The position numbers and the translations under genes were made by a program. From assembly GCA_023379705.1 (NCBI GenBank), contig JAMCPS010000172.1, forward strand, positions 1 to 38,443: a stretch of DNA of 38,443 bases, in the 5' to 3' direction. Below, one piece after another: positions 1-8,011 of the stretch. This stretch comes from Campylobacterota bacterium. GTDB lineage: Bacteria > Campylobacterota > Campylobacteria > Campylobacterales > Sulfurimonadaceae. Position 1 is the first letter of the stretch, and each line of letters opens with the position of its first letter. The notes beneath the pieces were generated by a model. It saw only the letters and a list, made by a program, of their open reading frames with translations, was not told the DNA's origin and searched no databases.

Positions 1-423
1 ATTATATTTGACACACCGCCAGGTTTTAGCCCAATGGCTGATTTAGCCATGCAGCTTTCCGACACTATCATTGCTGTACTAGAAGCAGATGCTACCTCAT
101 ATGCCACTTTAGACCTTATGCAAAAAGCACTTTCAACAATAAAAAAACACCATGAAAACAAAAGAATCTATTTTGTAACCAATAAAGTATTTACTGATGA
201 GATCAGTGTCAATTTCGAAACTATTTACCGATATCTCTTTGATACGATGTACCTTTTTGCATTGCCATTTGATTCTAATGTAAAGCATGCTGCTGCTCAA
301 ATGCAAACTTTAGAGGACTATAACCATCTTTCTCCACTGTACCAAAGTCTCTTACAGATGCTTGAAAAATTGCTTCCTGATTTTAATGCAGATACTTTAC
401 GCTATAAAAGTAAAACGCCATAA
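1..423 (+). CDS. bcsQ: BcsQ/YhjQ-like ParA/MinD-family ATPase, C-terminal part (5' truncated by window edge)
   Basis: Frame 1 is open from base 1: IIFDTPPGFSPMADLAMQLSDTIIAVLEADATSYATLDLMQKAL. The DTPPG switch II and the 'EADAxSYATL' stretch resemble BcsQ. The Walker A lies outside the window. Confidence 0.65.
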   Translation: MIFDTPPGFSPMADLAMQLSDTIIAVLEADATSYATLDLMQKALSTIKKHHENKRIYFVTNKVFTDEISVNFETIYRYLFDTMYLFALPFDSNVKHAAAQMQTLEDYNHLSPLYQSLLQMLEKLLPDFNADTLRYKSKTP

Positions 424-1014
424 TTCATCCGAACCTTCTGAAGATTTGAGAGCAAGTTTTGCTTCTACTACCAATCCCATCAGATGTTCGAAAAAAGTTC
501 CATAAAAGCTAATTGAATACGATTCACCGAATCGAATAAATATATTTTCATCAAATTTGGTAAAAAAATAATCTACCGTAACCGTCTTTTCATATTCATT
601 TACAGTACATTGAAAACATCCCATACGCTTAAGCAAGAAGAGCTCATTTAGATACTCTACTAATACGTCAAAATGCTCTTCGCTTTGAATCAAACGGCAT
701 CCATCAATAATTTCCTGTGCCAATGCAATGCTCCAATGTTTCAAAATCATTTGAAACTCATCTTTATCACTCAACCTAGCCAACTCTCTCAACAGTGAGA
801 AAAGAAGATAATTACCACTTTCATGCAATGCTGATTTCTCTCGTATACCATCAATAGAATCTGGAAAGGTAGCCAATACAAGATGCTTGCTCCCCTGATT
901 CAGATTATTATGATGATTCATGGATTGAAAAAAATCACTCTCCTTCGCACTCTTTACGAATGCTACCCCACCTTGTTTATGATCATTTTTAAAAAGTTTC
1001 ATTACCAACTCCAT
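397..1014 (-). CDS. Hypothetical protein, possible BcsD-like (cellulose synthase D subunit-like)
   Basis: 205 aa ORF, last gene of a tight operon. By-eye pattern similarity to AxCesD: 'ALAQEIIDGCRLIQSEEHFDVLVEYLNELFLLKRMGCFQCTVNEYEKTVTVDY' versus 'GMAQRL..CQTVHELQAELNSLLALIGWGRVRL', followed by a C-terminal helix 'YGTFFEHLMGLVVEA'. Confidence 0.5.
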   Translation of the reverse strand: MELVMKLFKNDHKQGGVAFVKSAKESDFFQSMNHHNNLNQGSKHLVLATFPDSIDGIREKSALHESGNYLLFSLLRELARLSDKDEFQMILKHWSIALAQEIIDGCRLIQSEEHFDVLVEYLNELFLLKRMGCFQCTVNEYEKTVTVDYFFTKFDENIFIRFGESYSISFYGTFFEHLMGLVVEAKLALKSSEGSDELWRFTFIA

Positions 1015-1021
1015 TTTTAAA

Positions 1022-2005
1022 TTATTGTATCTTTTTTTGTAGCCTTATCTGCTTAAAATAAGGACTTGAAGGCTTAGCAGAAAAATTGGACCGATAAATT
1101 CCAAAATATTTTTCTCCTTCATTGAAATATCCCTCATGACTAGGTACATCAACTAAATGAAAAATATTTATACCAAAAATCCCATTCTTTTGCAGTATAT
1201 CCTGTCGCTGGGAGATACGATTTAATACCTCTCCTTGAAGCTTCTCACCATCTTCTCCCTGCGTTGAAATTGCGAGATAAGCCAACATAACAGGCTTATT
1301 ATAGGTTGAATTAAGATAGGAAGCAAATGATTCAATCCGTTCTGGTACTTTTTCTATCTGTTGTTTAGTATTTTTAGTCAATGCACGCATCTCTTGAAAG
1401 GCAATAAAATCAAATGCATATATCGATGTTCTAAGAGATGCATCAAATTTTTTCCAATTTGAAGAGTCGAAACTTTTGTCATAATTTCCAAAATCACCCA
1501 CACATGGACCAATAAGAATATCACCGTGATCAAGAATTCTTTTACTTTCCAAAAGCAATTCATTAAATCCACTCCATTCTTCTACGCCATGTTCATTATA
1601 TTCTGGATTAAGAACAATAACTTTTTTCCCGTCAATTTGATCTAAATAATCTCTAAAACGTTTTAAATACGCAAAATATTCCGCTTTATGTTCTTGTATA
1701 TAAGCTACCGAAATATCATCGGCGAACCAATAGAGAATAAATATAGGACTAAATCCTTCTTGTACAATACTTTGATTAATTTCTTTGGCAGGATACCACT
1801 CTTTTACCCAGTCTTTTGTAATCCAAAGTGAAATAGCATTTACTTGTGTTAAATTCGTATCTTTCAAAATTTTAGCAATAGGAACATAATTAGAAGTTGG
1901 TGACGGCTTGTATTCATAACCGCCAACACCAATTAAATCGAATGCAAATATCGAGCTGTTCAATAGAAGGATAAAGAAACTTCCACACAGCCATTGTATC
2001 CTCAT
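1022..2005 (-). CDS. Secreted glycoside hydrolase-like TIM-barrel protein (DUF4434-like)
   Basis: 327 aa with N-terminal signal peptide (MRIQWLCGSFFILLLNSSIFAF). Alternating hydrophobic strands such as FSPIFILYWF, KKVIVLNPEYNEHG, FDFIAFQEM, KPVMLAYLAIS and GIFGINIFHLVD are typical of GH-type barrels. Overlaps the upstream gene by 4 bp (ATGA). Confidence 0.5.
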   Translation of the reverse strand: MRIQWLCGSFFILLLNSSIFAFDLIGVGGYEYKPSPTSNYVPIAKILKDTNLTQVNAISLWITKDWVKEWYPAKEINQSIVQEGFSPIFILYWFADDISVAYIQEHKAEYFAYLKRFRDYLDQIDGKKVIVLNPEYNEHGVEEWSGFNELLLESKRILDHGDILIGPCVGDFGNYDKSFDSSNWKKFDASLRTSIYAFDFIAFQEMRALTKNTKQQIEKVPERIESFASYLNSTYNKPVMLAYLAISTQGEDGEKLQGEVLNRISQRQDILQKNGIFGINIFHLVDVPSHEGYFNEGEKYFGIYRSNFSAKPSSPYFKQIRLQKKIQ

Positions 2006-3840
2006 CGGTATGCGGCAAGAAGAGAAAATTGTTTTCTAGGTGCCAAATCAGTGAAGGTAATATCAGTATATCGTTCATTGCTATTATGTAGATAAGTAAA
2101 ACTGACCCCTGTAGTATCTGCTTTGATAGACTTTACATTCCCAAAACGAGGCCAATAAAGACGTATAATAACTTCAGGAACGGTGATTTTATTATTATTA
2201 ATCAAAGAAACAATATAGTTCTCATGACTTATCGAAACAGAGGTGTCAATTAAACTGACCATTTTAATACGTTTAGCAATATCACGACCTTGTCGAAAGG
2301 TAGTTGTGTCTTTTTCTTTTAACTGTCTTAAAATAGATCTTACGATCGAAATATTATGAGGATCGCTGAAAAGGTGCGTATGAATACTTAATGTATAAAT
2401 TCCATCAAGAGCATCGATAAAAGATGCTTCATTTAACATAGTTTTTACCAGTGCCTCTTCATCTAAAGTATGATTCGCAATAAAAGAAAAATCATCCGTA
2501 CCAACCCTGGAAATAACAACCAAATCTTTTCGTATGATAGTAGGATAAAGATGGTTTTTATTTTTTTCCATCGTATATTCATATCCACTTTCAAGTAATT
2601 TTTGCGCTATTCTATCGTTAATCTCTTCACGAGGAGGGCGAAAACCTGTCACTTTGCTTTGACTTAGTGTTTCAAGAATCTGTTTGGAGCCCAATAATTC
2701 TCGAGTCAGCCCATCCTCATTCTCCGCTAATAAGTCACCGTGGGTATGACTATGCGATCCTACTTCTAAAAATGAATTTTCACCAAGCTCACGGGTTACC
2801 TCAGGAAAGCGTTCAGCTAACATACTAACACAAAATGCCGTACTTGGGACTTGTAATTCTTTGATTACCTCAGAAAAATAGCGAGAGTTTTCATAACGAA
2901 ACTCAGTATCTTCAGAAATAAAAACAGGATTTTTACCACTTAAATAAGGATGGATACGTACTGCAACTCCATCAATAGCGAAACGCACAATTCCCTTCCA
3001 GAGAGCACTGTACTTTTCATTATCCGCTCCTGAAGAGAAAAAAACATATGATGGAAAATTAAAATAGACCCAACTACCCTTACCTTTTGATCCATGCCAC
3101 AATGCTCCGCTAAATTCAGATGGCAAATGAACATCATCAATCTTCGGAGAGTTGTACTGTGTCCAATCCGTATACATCATATCGGGCTTCATTGTTTTTG
3201 GAGTGCGAAATAATGGAATATCCTCATAATAGACAAATGAAAGCAATGGACCACTCTTAAGCTGTGTCGTAAGTGGAGAAAAGACCTTTGGGCTACAAAA
3301 AATACCTGTCTGCTTTTTTAAGGTATTAATATAAGGGTCAACTTCTAATCCAGTTATTTCACGTACAAATGCATCACCGCGCCATCCTCCATCCGGCCCG
3401 CTAAATCCACTGTATTGGTTAAAAATCAGAGATCCTCCCTCTTCAACAAATCTGACGATACTGGCTGTTTCCTCACTTGTCATAGCAATGGCATCTAATA
3501 CGAATAAGGTATCTGAAGTTTTAAGTGTTTTTAGCATCTCTAAATCTATCATCTGCACATCATATCCTTGTTTAGATAACAATGTTTTCATCTCATCCAG
3601 TTGTTTTTCATAGCCTGAACCATTATTTCCAAAACTTTTTAAACGATTAATAGTTGTTTCAGAACGTAAAAGATAAATGTTATTGGTAGTGCCACCTGAA
3701 AGAGCAAAATTTGCTGGTGAATAATTGTTAAATAAAAAATAAAATACTGGTGACATCAAGATCGCAATAAGAATAGTAATCAGTAAAGCCCGATTTTGAT
3801 ATGAAAAAGAAATCCGATTAGCTAGAAAAAGGGCCGTCAT
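2002..3840 (-). CDS. Membrane-anchored polysaccharide deacetylase (CE4/NodB-like) with N-terminal glutamine-amidotransferase-like domain
   Basis: 612 aa; N-terminal TM anchor; GATase1-like 'FVLDAIAMTSEETASIVRFVEEGGSLIF'; NodB-like motifs 'FISEDTEF' (motif 1), 'GSHSHTHGDL' (HxxxH), 'FRPPREE' (motif 3) and 'SIHTHLF' (C-terminal His motif). Confidence 0.75.
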   Translation of the reverse strand: MTALFLANRISFSYQNRALLITILIAILMSPVFYFLFNNYSPANFALSGGTTNNIYLLRSETTINRLKSFGNNGSGYEKQLDEMKTLLSKQGYDVQMIDLEMLKTLKTSDTLFVLDAIAMTSEETASIVRFVEEGGSLIFNQYSGFSGPDGGWRGDAFVREITGLEVDPYINTLKKQTGIFCSPKVFSPLTTQLKSGPLLSFVYYEDIPLFRTPKTMKPDMMYTDWTQYNSPKIDDVHLPSEFSGALWHGSKGKGSWVYFNFPSYVFFSSGADNEKYSALWKGIVRFAIDGVAVRIHPYLSGKNPVFISEDTEFRYENSRYFSEVIKELQVPSTAFCVSMLAERFPEVTRELGENSFLEVGSHSHTHGDLLAENEDGLTRELLGSKQILETLSQSKVTGFRPPREEINDRIAQKLLESGYEYTMEKNKNHLYPTIIRKDLVVISRVGTDDFSFIANHTLDEEALVKTMLNEASFIDALDGIYTLSIHTHLFSDPHNISIVRSILRQLKEKDTTTFRQGRDIAKRIKMVSLIDTSVSISHENYIVSLINNNKITVPEVIIRLYWPRFGNVKSIKADTTGVSFTYLHNSNERYTDITFTDLAPRKQFSLLAAYR

Positions 3841-4033
3841 GATGTTGTACCTTTTTAAAAAATAAAAATTCTTTATTTTTACTAGCTAATAATTCTTCGT
3901 ATCCTTCATTTATAATGTGGACTTTTCTTCTCGACTCTCGTACTTTATAAAGAAAATAAGCCAATACTCCAAATACAAGTGTCAAAATGGTAATTACCAA
4001 AATAGCAAACGTCATAAACGTTATTAAATTCAT
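3818..4033 (-). CDS. Small single-TM membrane protein (BcsF/PgaD-like position and topology)
   Basis: 71 aa; one N-terminal TM helix (FMTFAILVITILTLVFGVLAYFLY) followed by a basic cytosolic tail (KVRESRRK). Abuts the GT2 gene directly and overlaps the deacetylase start. Confidence 0.55.
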   Translation of the reverse strand: MNLITFMTFAILVITILTLVFGVLAYFLYKVRESRRKVHIINEGYEELLASKNKEFLFFKKVQHHDGPFSS

Positions 4034-5329
4034 CTACAATCTTCCTTTTCTGTCAAGTTTTCCCCATGTCATTCCGATTCCAAGCCACTCTTCAATTGTT
4101 GCAAATATTTTGGCTATATTGATAATACCTATAAAATAAAGACGATATAGTATAGCGTAAAAAACCAAAGAGAGTTTCTCTTTGGTAACTAAAATACAGT
4201 AGAGTGCCCCTGCCAAATCAAGCACAGTAAAAAGTGACCACCATAAAAAGAGTAAAGAGTTTACCCCAGTAATCAAGGTAATATAAAGTAAAAATAGCGT
4301 TGCCCACACGTCCATAAATGGCCAAAAAATAGATTCAAATAGCATATACCAAAGGACTACCGTCATTGAAGGGCGTCCATGAGTACGAAACAAATAATGC
4401 TTGTGCTTACGGATAGCTTGTAAAATTCCCCGCGTCCAGCGATAGCGCTGCTTGATTAAATCAAGTAGATGTTCAGGGGCTTCAGTATAAGCTACCGCAT
4501 CTGACTCAAAATCAATTGCATACCCCTCAGCTAAAAGTTTCAATGTCACGTCACAATCTTCTGCAAATGTATCGTGAGCATAAAGCCCGACTTTTTTTAA
4601 CGCTTCTAACCTAAACATACCAATGGGCCCTGGGATAATATTAACCAACTTTAAAAAAGCTTGGCCATTACGAACCATATTTAACCCTTCAATGTATTCC
4701 AGTGCTTGCAGTCTTGTAATACTATTGATTTGATTCACCACATAAACTGATCCTGCAACCGCAGCAATCTTTGGATCATCGAAATATTGTACCATCAATG
4801 ATACCGCATCATCATTCAATCTTGAATCAGCATCAACAACCATGATTAAATCACCTGTTGCATGTTCAATTCCCGTATTAATAGCTCTGGATTTTCCACC
4901 ATTTTGTTTTGTAATCACCTTTACTTTTGGTCCTTGGTACCTTTTTGCAAAAGGATATGTATGGTCTTTCGAACCATCATCTACTACAATGACTTCCATA
5001 TTAGGATACGTTTGTTGCAACAATGATATAATTGATCGGCTTATTACTACCTCTTCATTGTATGCCGGAACAATAATTGATACGCGAAGATGAGTATGAA
5101 TATTTCTCTCTCTTGTCTCTTTTTCTGTTTTCAAGCCCACTTTGAAAATTGAAAAAAACATCAAAGCCAAATAGCGCAGAATTACTATTCCAGTAAAAAC
5201 AACAATCATAATCACTGCAATCATTATAAATGTATTATCAATTATTAGATAAAAAGAATACAGTTCTACAAGATTGATAAACGCAAGATAAGTTAGTGAA
5301 AGGAGTAAGGCGATGATAAAGAAAGGCAT
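4034..5329 (-). CDS. Family 2 processive glycosyltransferase (PgaC/HasA-like), no PilZ domain
   Basis: 431 aa; DDGS, 'VVDADSRL', 'EDCDVTLKL' and Q-x-x-R-W ('QRYRWTRG'); two N-terminal and several C-terminal TM helices; ends 'LDRKGRL' with no room for a PilZ domain. Confidence 0.85.
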   Translation of the reverse strand: MPFFIIALLLSLTYLAFINLVELYSFYLIIDNTFIMIAVIMIVVFTGIVILRYLALMFFSIFKVGLKTEKETRERNIHTHLRVSIIVPAYNEEVVISRSIISLLQQTYPNMEVIVVDDGSKDHTYPFAKRYQGPKVKVITKQNGGKSRAINTGIEHATGDLIMVVDADSRLNDDAVSLMVQYFDDPKIAAVAGSVYVVNQINSITRLQALEYIEGLNMVRNGQAFLKLVNIIPGPIGMFRLEALKKVGLYAHDTFAEDCDVTLKLLAEGYAIDFESDAVAYTEAPEHLLDLIKQRYRWTRGILQAIRKHKHYLFRTHGRPSMTVVLWYMLFESIFWPFMDVWATLFLLYITLITGVNSLLFLWWSLFTVLDLAGALYCILVTKEKLSLVFYAILYRLYFIGIINIAKIFATIEEWLGIGMTWGKLDRKGRL

Positions 5330-5339
5330 TCTAGACTAA

Positions 5340-8009
5340 TTACCAGTTAAGTAAAAGTTTAGCATCACAAGTATCATACGAATATGGGACAATTTTACCT
5401 GCAGCTCCAATAGATTTATTATTGAAACATCCTAAACGAAAAGTTATACCTTTTGAAAATGGCTTCTCAATCCAACCGCCAAATTTATACAAGTAAACAT
5501 TACTCTCATACGAATATCCAAATCCACCCATAAACTTCAACATTGTATTCTCATACATCGGCATGTCTAAATAATTGGTAATAAAAGTTCCATCGGCAAA
5601 TTTTGGTGAATAGTAGTCAACAGTTGGTTTAGAATTAAAAATATACCAACCATCTACCGCAACAGACCACAACCCAGAAAAAATAGGCGTTTGATAAAAT
5701 CGATATTGAAACTGGGGAGTAAAAATGACATTCCCCTCTTCATCCCAGGCAACTTCGGCAGCACCCCAAAATTCATCATTATCCGAGAATAATGCATAAT
5801 CACTCAGTTGTAATGAACTAAGTGTATTATGTTTCTTTAAAGGGGCAATTGCATTTTTAACCAATCCGACATTTCTACGATAACCCGTAAGAGTAAGTGT
5901 ATGAGATTCCATCGGATAAGAAAATCGAAGATAGGGATTAAAGTCAGCTTTTTCATCAATACCATCTACATACACTCCGGCTTCTAGACTATCATTTCCT
6001 ACCGAAAAAAATCCACTTTTACCTTGCATGTATTCTGTATTCTTGCTAAGCTTATACCCCCCTGCAGTTCCCTGCAATGAAACTCCATTTGATGTTGTTA
6101 ATTTTCCTACAACTTTTGCTGAAGTGACTTGCAAACCATCAGAATCAGTCAATTGCTCACCCTCTAGCCCAATATTTAAAGAGATTTTATTTTCATGAAA
6201 CAAAGGCTCTTCTATCGCAGTAGCAGTAGTATTATTTACTTCATCGTTTTTTGATACCGACTCTATCATTAACACAGCTGCAATAGCTTCAGCCTCTTCG
6301 TGATTGCTTGATTCTTTAAGGGTTTGAACATACAACTGTCCATACATAGGAATAGAGGTTTTCAAATAAAGCGATCTGTATATCCTTGCCGCCTCATCAA
6401 ATTTTCCTTTCTTACGCAAAAAAACAGCATAATCTGATTCTTCTTTATAAGCAGTATCACTCGATACAGGAAAAGACTCAGGTGAAGGCGCTGATGTTAA
6501 TGAATTCACATTTACAGAGGATGCAGGCTTAATCTCTTCTATCAATGTTTTGACTTCTAATGATACATCTGAGTCATTTTTAATTTTTTTCAGTATGACT
6601 AATGCTTCATTGGGATGATCGGTCCACATAAGATTTTTAGCGTATTCAAGCCAAGCATAGGCTGTATCGACCTTTATCGCATAAGCTTTCCAATAATTAA
6701 GCCCAATAGCTGATTCTTTCGAACGTAATGCAATATTGCCCATCTCTTTTAATAGATTAGGGTCTTGAGTGATTGCATACTGTTTCTCAAAATAATACAG
6801 TGCTTTTTGTTCTTGGCCATCTTGGATCAGTAAAGATGATAATCGTTGTATTATCTTAATATCCTGAGGAGATTTTTTTTGAAGTGCTTCATATTTATTA
6901 ATTAGAGGAGCAAAGTGTTTTTTATCATATAAGACTTCTTCCCGTACTTCTTCATCTCCTGGTCTTTCGTGATTCAACACAATAAATAGTTCTTTTGCTG
7001 TTGAATGATCACCCTTCCATCGTGCAATATAAGCAAGACTTTTTTTCGCATCATAACGCTGAATATCATTTCCAAAACGTATTACTTCATCTAATAAAGG
7101 CATAGCGCCAGAATAGTCACCTTTCCATGATAAAATTTGACCACTCGCTAATTTAGCATCATATTTATGATTACCTTCAACCATATGTAAATAATCGAGC
7201 GCCTCATCATATCGTTTCTGCCATCCCAAGTTTTTTCCCAGCAATAGGCGAACTTCATAATCAAATGGATAATTTTCAACATGATGCTTTAAAAATGACA
7301 TCTGCTCTTCTGGTTTATCCATTTGCGTATAAAGATAGGATATAACTTCAATATTTTTCATCGAACTGTCTTTACGATATTCATCTAAAGCATCACTAAG
7401 CTTCTCATTAAGAGATTTAGTTTTGGCCTTTATGGGTTGCTGAGTAGTCACTTCAAAAACTCTTTGAGCTTTTTTATCTGATATGTCAGCAGTTTTTACT
7501 ATATTCTGAGACTTAATAGTCAACTCCTCAGGTAAAAGTTCTTTGGAAATCTGAGTAAGAATAGATCCTGCCAATATTTTATTAGGCCCTTCACCAATTT
7601 TATTTCCTAAAATTCGTTGCGCAGGTACATCTATTGGAATATGAAAACGATTAAGGGCGCCATATAGCTTTTCTGCATCTTGAGAAGATAAGCCCGATGC
7701 AACTGAGCCTACATTACTTCCTGCAGAATCAATATTTAATTCCTTTAAATACGCTTTATCTCTTTTCCAATATTGAATATCCTTCATCAGATTAACAACG
7801 GACTCATTTTTAGAAACATCAACTCCTTTTAAGACATCTAATGCTTCTTCAGCATTATCATGTTCCAGCAAAGAACGCGCATAGATTACTTTGCTTTGAA
7901 CGTTAGAGCTGGATTGGATAGATTCTTTCAATGTAGCTTCATCTACCCATATTGTTGCGTGCAAGCTACCTATCAATACAACAAACAATAAACAAATACT
8001 ACGCTTCAT
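5340..8009 (-). CDS. TPR-rich outer-membrane beta-barrel exopolysaccharide export protein (PgaA/BcsC-like)
   Basis: 889 aa; signal peptide MKRSICLLFVVLIGSLHA; TPR-like repeats (PFDYEVRLLLGKNLGWQKRYDEALDYL etc.); C-terminal beta-strand-rich region ending in an aromatic residue (KLLLNW). Confidence 0.8.
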   Translation of the reverse strand: MKRSICLLFVVLIGSLHATIWVDEATLKESIQSSSNVQSKVIYARSLLEHDNAEEALDVLKGVDVSKNESVVNLMKDIQYWKRDKAYLKELNIDSAGSNVGSVASGLSSQDAEKLYGALNRFHIPIDVPAQRILGNKIGEGPNKILAGSILTQISKELLPEELTIKSQNIVKTADISDKKAQRVFEVTTQQPIKAKTKSLNEKLSDALDEYRKDSSMKNIEVISYLYTQMDKPEEQMSFLKHHVENYPFDYEVRLLLGKNLGWQKRYDEALDYLHMVEGNHKYDAKLASGQILSWKGDYSGAMPLLDEVIRFGNDIQRYDAKKSLAYIARWKGDHSTAKELFIVLNHERPGDEEVREEVLYDKKHFAPLINKYEALQKKSPQDIKIIQRLSSLLIQDGQEQKALYYFEKQYAITQDPNLLKEMGNIALRSKESAIGLNYWKAYAIKVDTAYAWLEYAKNLMWTDHPNEALVILKKIKNDSDVSLEVKTLIEEIKPASSVNVNSLTSAPSPESFPVSSDTAYKEESDYAVFLRKKGKFDEAARIYRSLYLKTSIPMYGQLYVQTLKESSNHEEAEAIAAVLMIESVSKNDEVNNTTATAIEEPLFHENKISLNIGLEGEQLTDSDGLQVTSAKVVGKLTTSNGVSLQGTAGGYKLSKNTEYMQGKSGFFSVGNDSLEAGVYVDGIDEKADFNPYLRFSYPMESHTLTLTGYRRNVGLVKNAIAPLKKHNTLSSLQLSDYALFSDNDEFWGAAEVAWDEEGNVIFTPQFQYRFYQTPIFSGLWSVAVDGWYIFNSKPTVDYYSPKFADGTFITNYLDMPMYENTMLKFMGGFGYSYESNVYLYKFGGWIEKPFSKGITFRLGCFNNKSIGAAGKIVPYSYDTCDAKLLLNW

Positions 8010-8011
8010 TG

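Noticed and set aside
4034-5329. Calling the GT2 a cellulose synthase BcsA
   Set aside because: Too short (431 aa), no PilZ domain and PgaC/HasA-like topology; polymer identity cannot be assigned from sequence alone.
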